8,521 nt of DNA from an uncultured Lachnospiraceae bacterium (GTDB lineage: Bacteria > Bacillota > Clostridia > Lachnospirales > Lachnospiraceae), in assembly GCA_945836355.1 (NCBI GenBank), contig CAMALD010000042.1, positions 1 through 8,521 on the forward strand, in the 5' to 3' direction. Numbering within the stretch: position 1 is the stretch's first letter; the number at the start of each line of letters is the position of its first letter. The notes under the pieces were generated by a model. The model made no database searches. It had not been told where the DNA came from and was given only the letters and a program-made list of their open reading frames with translations. Positions 5,006 through 8,521 of the stretch are shown in pieces. Made by a program: the position numbers and the translations under genes.

Positions 5006-7528
5006 CTACTGCACGCCGCGGTGAAAATGCCCATGCGTCCATTCCTCGTGCATTAAGTCCATATTTCCTTTCAGAATCTGTGCCGCCTGCTGTCCGCTTT
5101 CAAAGGTAAAATCATATCGCAGCATGCACGGCGAAAGCTCCCTGATCTCCTCCATGCAGTCCGTCAGATTCAGGCACTGCGCACTGTAGATGATATTGTA
5201 ACAGAATCTGCAGCACTGCTGCACCGGAAGCACCTTTTGCTTGCGGTCCCGGATATACATGACCGGAACAGCCCCGGCATCCCTGCCTTCTGCCTTTTCC
5301 AGCAGGCAATCCGCCTTATTCCTTCTGACGCATTGTGCGGATACCATCAGCGGAATCCTTCCGTAAACAATCAGTTCCATATCCTGCACACCGAGCTTTT
5401 GCAGCTGCGTGCGGTTTTCTTCATAGGAAGCGGTAAACCGGCTGACTCCCTGCTTTGTAAACCACTGCTTTGCCATCCGGTTCATGGTATAAAGCTTCCC
5501 GTCCGCCTGAATCATTCGCCCGTTCAGATGCTGCGCCCACTCATGAGCCACCAGATACAGCTCCTCATAATTCTGAATCAGAAATCCGGCTACGTTTTCG
5601 TCCAGCAGCAATTCTCTCCGGGAATTAAGCCAGTCATAAGTGGCTGCCCTGCACACGGCCGGCATGCGGATGAAAAACTCCACCCGTTTTGCCTTTGCAG
5701 CCGCAGCATACTCCGCAATTTTTTCTGCCGGCAATACCGAGATATCATAATACACTCTTGTCACTCTGCCGTCCGCGAGCACCGCGCAAAGCTGGTCTTC
5801 CGATAAAACACTCGCAGAAATTCCGGTTTGCGTGAAGCTTTGACTCACTGCATCACGCAGAAAATCACTCATCCTTTCCCGGTTTTCGATGAGCTTATTA
5901 TCCATATTCCCCTCATCGCAAAAGGCAGCTTTCTTCGGCTCATTGCGGTATCCGCGCTTTTTTGTCCGGACGATTTCTGCCTCCAGCTCCTTTATTGCCT
6001 GCCTGCGCAGCTCGTTCAGGCGCGATACCGGAATGAACACCTCGCCCTCAAGACAGATATCCAGTTTATGAAAAACAAAAAACGTGTCCCCGGTCTTCAT
6101 CAGCTGCGCGCGTATTTTATCTCCGCTCACCGGCTGCTTTAACGCCGCCTGCGTGATGTCGCCGCGTACCGTCACGGTTAACTGTTCCGTTTGTGCCCGA
6201 TTCAGATAAAGTGTCAGCTCCGCCGGTTCCCCGACCTTTGCCGTAAACACGCCGTCAATGCCAATCTGCGGCTCCGTATCATAGTACCGTGACGATATCT
6301 CCGACAGCAGCTGCTGATTTCTGGTCCGGTACACCGGCTCACCGGCACACACCTTCAGTCCGGGCGTAAAATTGGTCTCCAGCTTTCCGTTCGCGTCATA
6401 ATCCTGTCCCAGTGTGAATTCATAGACCACATTTTCGCTGTTTGCGCTCTTCCTGCGGATTTCCAGGATATCCTGCGCCTTAAGCCTCTCTTTGTTACGA
6501 ATCACCGCCCGGTTCTTTTTGACCTCCGCAACGTCCCCGACATATACACCGCTGTGGTTCGGGCGAATCATGGACATCATGCTGCGCCCGTTATGACAGT
6601 GGTAATAACCGCCGGAAAATCCGCCCCGGTTATACAAATCCTGCAGCTCCTGCATGGCCTGCCGCAAAACCTCCGGATGCTCCCTGTGAAACGCCTCATA
6701 GCGCTCCCTGCCAAGCTCTAAGTAACGGTCAACCTCTGTCCGGTACGCGGCAGCCACGCCCGCGGCATACTCGTAGCGCTTCATTCGCCCTTCAATCTTA
6801 AAGGAGTCAATGCCTGCCTCCACCAGCTCCGGCACCATATCCAGCGTGCAGATATCCTTGGGTGAAAGCAGATATAAGCCGTTTGACTCCTGTTCCTGCA
6901 GGGTCTGATATTCCATCCGGCAGGGCTGTGCACACCTGCCCCGGTTACCGCTCCTTCCGCCGATCATGCTGCTCATCAGGCACTGGCCGGAATAGCAATA
7001 GCACAGGGCGCCATGCACAAAGGATTCGATTTCAAGCGCAGTGTTCTCCCTTAAGCGCCGCAGCTCGCAAAGCCCCAGCTCTCTGGCATTGACCAGGCGC
7101 GTAACCGGTGTATTCTCAAAGCACCTCGCGCCCTCCGCCATCGTTAGGCTCATCTGCGTGCTCGCATGAATCGGCAGCCCCGGGAACTCATCGGATACAA
7201 ATGCCATGACACCGGCATCCTGCACAATAACCGCGTCCAGCCCCTCTTCATAATAAGGCTTCAGATAATTCCGAAGCTCCTCCCCCATCTCATCCTCCCG
7301 CAGCAGGGTGTTTACCGTCATATACAGCTTTCTGCCGTGAATGTGGGCATAATCAATTGCCGCCAGCATCCCTTCCCTGTCCGGATTGTCCGCAAATGCC
7401 CGCGCGCCAAAACGGCTGCCTCCCATGTACACTGCGTCTGCGCCCGCACCGATTGCGGCGCGCAGGCTGTCCATGGAGCCAGCCGGTGCCAATATTTCTA
7501 CCTTACGTTCCTTTGATTTGTTACTCAT
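5006..7528 (-). CDS. U32 family protein with DUF3656 region (RlhA-like)
   Basis: COG0826/U32 proteins were first called collagenase-like peptidases. Characterised bacterial members (E. coli RlhA and TrhP) act in hydroxylation of 23S rRNA and tRNA bases, so an RNA-modification role is more likely than proteolysis. The N-terminal half carries EILAPAGSMDSLRAAIGAGADAVY-type residues (11-34) and the signature ESFVHGALCYCYSGQCLMSS (168-187). Cys176, Cys183, Cys199 and Cys203 are candidates for an iron-sulfur site. A middle region (about 390-520) fits DUF3656. The C-terminal part (about 570-840) has YGRIPLM (722-728), then Cys733, Cys741, a CCRFC cluster (772-776) and the terminal GHFHRGV. At 840 residues it is much longer than TrhP (about 450) and RlhA (about 650). 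Its ATG overlaps the zapA stop as ATGA, indicating translational coupling; its own binding site is weak. The exact RNA target is not deducible. Confidence 0.9.
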   Translation of the reverse strand: MSNKSKERKVEILAPAGSMDSLRAAIGAGADAVYMGGSRFGARAFADNPDREGMLAAIDYAHIHGRKLYMTVNTLLREDEMGEELRNYLKPYYEEGLDAVIVQDAGVMAFVSDEFPGLPIHASTQMSLTMAEGARCFENTPVTRLVNARELGLCELRRLRENTALEIESFVHGALCYCYSGQCLMSSMIGGRSGNRGRCAQPCRMEYQTLQEQESNGLYLLSPKDICTLDMVPELVEAGIDSFKIEGRMKRYEYAAGVAAAYRTEVDRYLELGRERYEAFHREHPEVLRQAMQELQDLYNRGGFSGGYYHCHNGRSMMSMIRPNHSGVYVGDVAEVKKNRAVIRNKERLKAQDILEIRRKSANSENVVYEFTLGQDYDANGKLETNFTPGLKVCAGEPVYRTRNQQLLSEISSRYYDTEPQIGIDGVFTAKVGEPAELTLYLNRAQTEQLTVTVRGDITQAALKQPVSGDKIRAQLMKTGDTFFVFHKLDICLEGEVFIPVSRLNELRRQAIKELEAEIVRTKKRGYRNEPKKAAFCDEGNMDNKLIENRERMSDFLRDAVSQSFTQTGISASVLSEDQLCAVLADGRVTRVYYDISVLPAEKIAEYAAAAKAKRVEFFIRMPAVCRAATYDWLNSRRELLLDENVAGFLIQNYEELYLVAHEWAQHLNGRMIQADGKLYTMNRMAKQWFTKQGVSRFTASYEENRTQLQKLGVQDMELIVYGRIPLMVSAQCVRRNKADCLLEKAEGRDAGAVPVMYIRDRKQKVLPVQQCCRFCYNIIYSAQCLNLTDCMEEIRELSPCMLRYDFTFESGQQAAQILKGNMDLMHEEWTHGHFHRGVQ

Positions 7529-7953
7529 TCTTTTCCGCTTTTCATTCCCTTTCTGATGCCCTCCAGCTCTGTTTCGAGACGGATATTCTTCTTCTCCTCC
7601 TCATAGCGCTCCTGCTTTGCCCTCTCCAGCTCTTTGGCCATAGCATCCAGCTTGGTCTGCAAAGAAATAATCTCATGCTTAAGTTCAAAAATTTCGTTGC
7701 TCTTGACATCGCTATCATTCTCTTTATTCCGCATCTGATCCTTCAGCTTAAAATAATCGTCTGCAATATTGAGATGCATCAGCACATTCTTCATATCCGC
7801 ATCGAGCAGACGGTATGACGGCTGGTTTTTGAATTCCGCATATTTCTCATTGATGTAGGAAGCCACCCTCTGCATATACTCTCCGCTCTCATATCCGCTC
7901 AGCGTATATTGTTTTCCGTTGATAATAACCTCTGTGCTTGTCTGCTTATTCAT
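7525..7953 (-). CDS. zapA: Cell division protein ZapA
   Basis: ZapA binds FtsZ polymers at midcell and promotes bundling of the Z-ring. The first 45 residues form the typical compact beta domain (TEVIINGKQYTLSGYES, then YMQRVASYINEKYAEF), which in the family mediates dimerisation and FtsZ contact. Residues about 50-135 are strongly helical and charged, with a heptad-like pattern (ELKHEIISLQTKLDAMAKEL onward), consistent with the family's coiled coil. At 142 residues it is longer than the roughly 85-110 of B. subtilis and E. coli ZapA, through an extended coiled coil, as I recall for clostridial members. It follows ruvB after 21 nt with a strong Shine-Dalgarno sequence, and its TGA overlaps the ATG of the U32 gene. 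The identification rests on the N-terminal domain and gene context. Confidence 0.87.
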   Translation of the reverse strand: MNKQTSTEVIINGKQYTLSGYESGEYMQRVASYINEKYAEFKNQPSYRLLDADMKNVLMHLNIADDYFKLKDQMRNKENDSDVKSNEIFELKHEIISLQTKLDAMAKELERAKQERYEEEKKNIRLETELEGIRKGMKSGKE

Positions 7954-7963
7954 ACCACTGCTT

Positions 7964-7968
7964 CCTCC
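7964..7968 (-). promoter_or_regulatory. zapA ribosome binding site
   Basis: GGAGG lies 10 nt before the zapA ATG, within the 21-nt gap after the ruvB stop. Independent strong initiation here contrasts with the coupled, weak site of the following U32 gene. Confidence 0.75.
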
Positions 7969-7974
7969 GTAACA

Positions 7975-8521
7975 TTATTTCCTGATACCCAAATGGGAAT
8001 ATGCCAAGTCCGTTACCATTCTGCCCCGCGGGGTACGCACAATAAGACCGTTCTGCACCAGATACGGCTCGTAGACCTCTTCCACCGTGCCTGCATCCTC
8101 GCCGATGGTAGCCGCCACCGCCTCGATTCCGACCGGTCGCCCGGCAAACTTTTCCATCATTGCCAGCAGAATTTCGCGGTCAATGTGATCCAATCCCAAC
8201 CGGTCCACCTCCAAAAGGTCCAGTGCATGCTCCGCCACCTTCTTCGTGATTTTTCCGTCATATTTCACCTGTGCAAAATCACGCACTCTTTTTAGCAGGC
8301 GATTAGCCAGCCTCGGTGTCCCTCTCGACCTTCTTGCAAGCTCCAGCGCGCCCTCCTCTTCCATCTCCACCTGCAAAACATTGGCTGATCTCAGGATAAT
8401 CTCTTTCAGTTCCTCCGTGGTATAAAATTCCAAACGGTTTACCACGCCAAAGCGGTCCCTTAACGGCGCTGTCAGCATACCCGCTCTGGTTGTCGCCCCC
8501 ACAAGAGTAAACTTCGGCAGC
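7975..8521 (-). CDS. ruvB: Holliday junction DNA helicase RuvB (3' part)
   Basis: RuvB is the AAA+ motor that, with RuvA, drives branch migration of Holliday junctions in recombinational repair. Only the C-terminal 181 residues or so are present; the frame runs off the right edge. It starts with [14 protein letters not shown] (sensor 1) and continues into [10 protein letters not shown], which includes the arginine-finger region. Next comes the sensor-2 segment [18 protein letters not shown], and then the winged-helix DNA-binding domain, ending [15 protein letters not shown]. The Val codon GTG at 8500-8502 is internal (family consensus FTLIGATTRAG), not a start. The missing N-terminal half should hold Walker A and B. 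It heads the visible ruvB-zapA-U32 operon; ruvA is expected just outside the window. Confidence 0.97.
   Translation of the reverse strand, partial: LPKFTLVGATTRAGMLTAPLRDRFGVVNRLEFYTTEELKEIILRSANVLQVEMEEEGALELARRSRGTPRLANRLLKRVRDFAQVKYDGKITKKVAEHALDLLEVDRLGLDHIDREILLAMMEKFAGRPVGIEAVAATIGEDAGTVEEVYEPYLVQNGLIVRTPRGRMVTDLAYSHLGIRK

Noticed and set aside
4319..5056. A 245-codon open frame on the plus strand, with hydrophobic stretches, opposite the start of the M18 gene
   Set aside because: It lies antisense to a clearly conserved coding region and has no ribosome binding site or family resemblance. Its Leu-rich look comes from reading the complement of Lys/Glu/Gln-rich codons.
5237..5806. A 189-codon plus-strand open frame inside the U32 gene
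   Set aside because: It is antisense to conserved U32 C-terminal motifs, with no recognisable domain and no initiation signals; similar shadows occur at 3362-3883, 2873-3304 and 7909-8295.
8500..8502. GTG as a possible RuvB start codon
   Set aside because: The frame continues upstream with LPKFTL, the conserved RuvB residues just before GATTRAG, so this is an internal Val and the gene is cut by the window edge.
1..8521. Search for a defence system, mobile element, CRISPR array, toxin-antitoxin pair or other new system
   Set aside because: Every long frame that is not antisense belongs to a recognised housekeeping family, no integrase or transposase was seen, no array of repeats exists, and gaps between genes are all under 200 nt.

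Overview
The window looks like ordinary chromosomal DNA from a Gram-positive, low-to-mid G+C anaerobe of the class Clostridia, most likely a gut Lachnospiraceae. This rests on the style of the proteins: a clostridial-type PurA, a dUTPase with the D-W-I-D-L-R-A form of motif 1, an M18 aminopeptidase and a very large U32 protein. The strong purine-rich ribosome binding sites and the ruvB-zapA-U32 gene order agree. The assignment is from recognition, not from a database search. No phage, transposon, CRISPR, tRNA or rRNA is visible.

Layout. One gene, argG (arginine biosynthesis, 2-1234), lies on the plus strand and is complete or nearly so at the left edge. Everything else is on the minus strand. 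Between the convergent argG and purA is a strong hairpin with T tracts on both sides (1266-1313), which should terminate transcription from either direction. A perfect 14-bp-arm palindrome (1314-1344) follows directly. Reading leftward on the minus strand from the right edge are: ruvB (3' part only, Holliday-junction motor), zapA (FtsZ-associated protein), a U32/DUF3656 protein of 840 residues, an M18 aminopeptidase, dut (dUTPase) and purA (adenylosuccinate synthetase).

Transcription. ruvB, zapA and the U32 gene look like one operon: 21 nt separate the first pair and the second pair overlaps by ATGA. The M18 gene has a good extended -10 promoter just upstream (4950-4978) and purA has a near-consensus promoter (2827-2855) with a leader of about 120 nt. 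No convincing promoter was found for dut; a weak hairpin lies between the M18 gene and dut. No intergenic stretch exceeds 300 bases.

Function. The genes are housekeeping: arginine and AMP synthesis, dUTP removal, peptide turnover, RNA modification (probable for U32), cell division and recombination. I found no undescribed multi-gene system. The points worth a second look are modest: an isolated perfect palindrome, a divergent PurA lacking some canonical nucleotide-contact residues, a dUTPase whose motif V lacks the usual Phe, a lysine-rich peptidase extension built from a short tandem repeat, and a U32 protein whose C-terminal half looks like a second copy of the U32 fold with its own cysteines.
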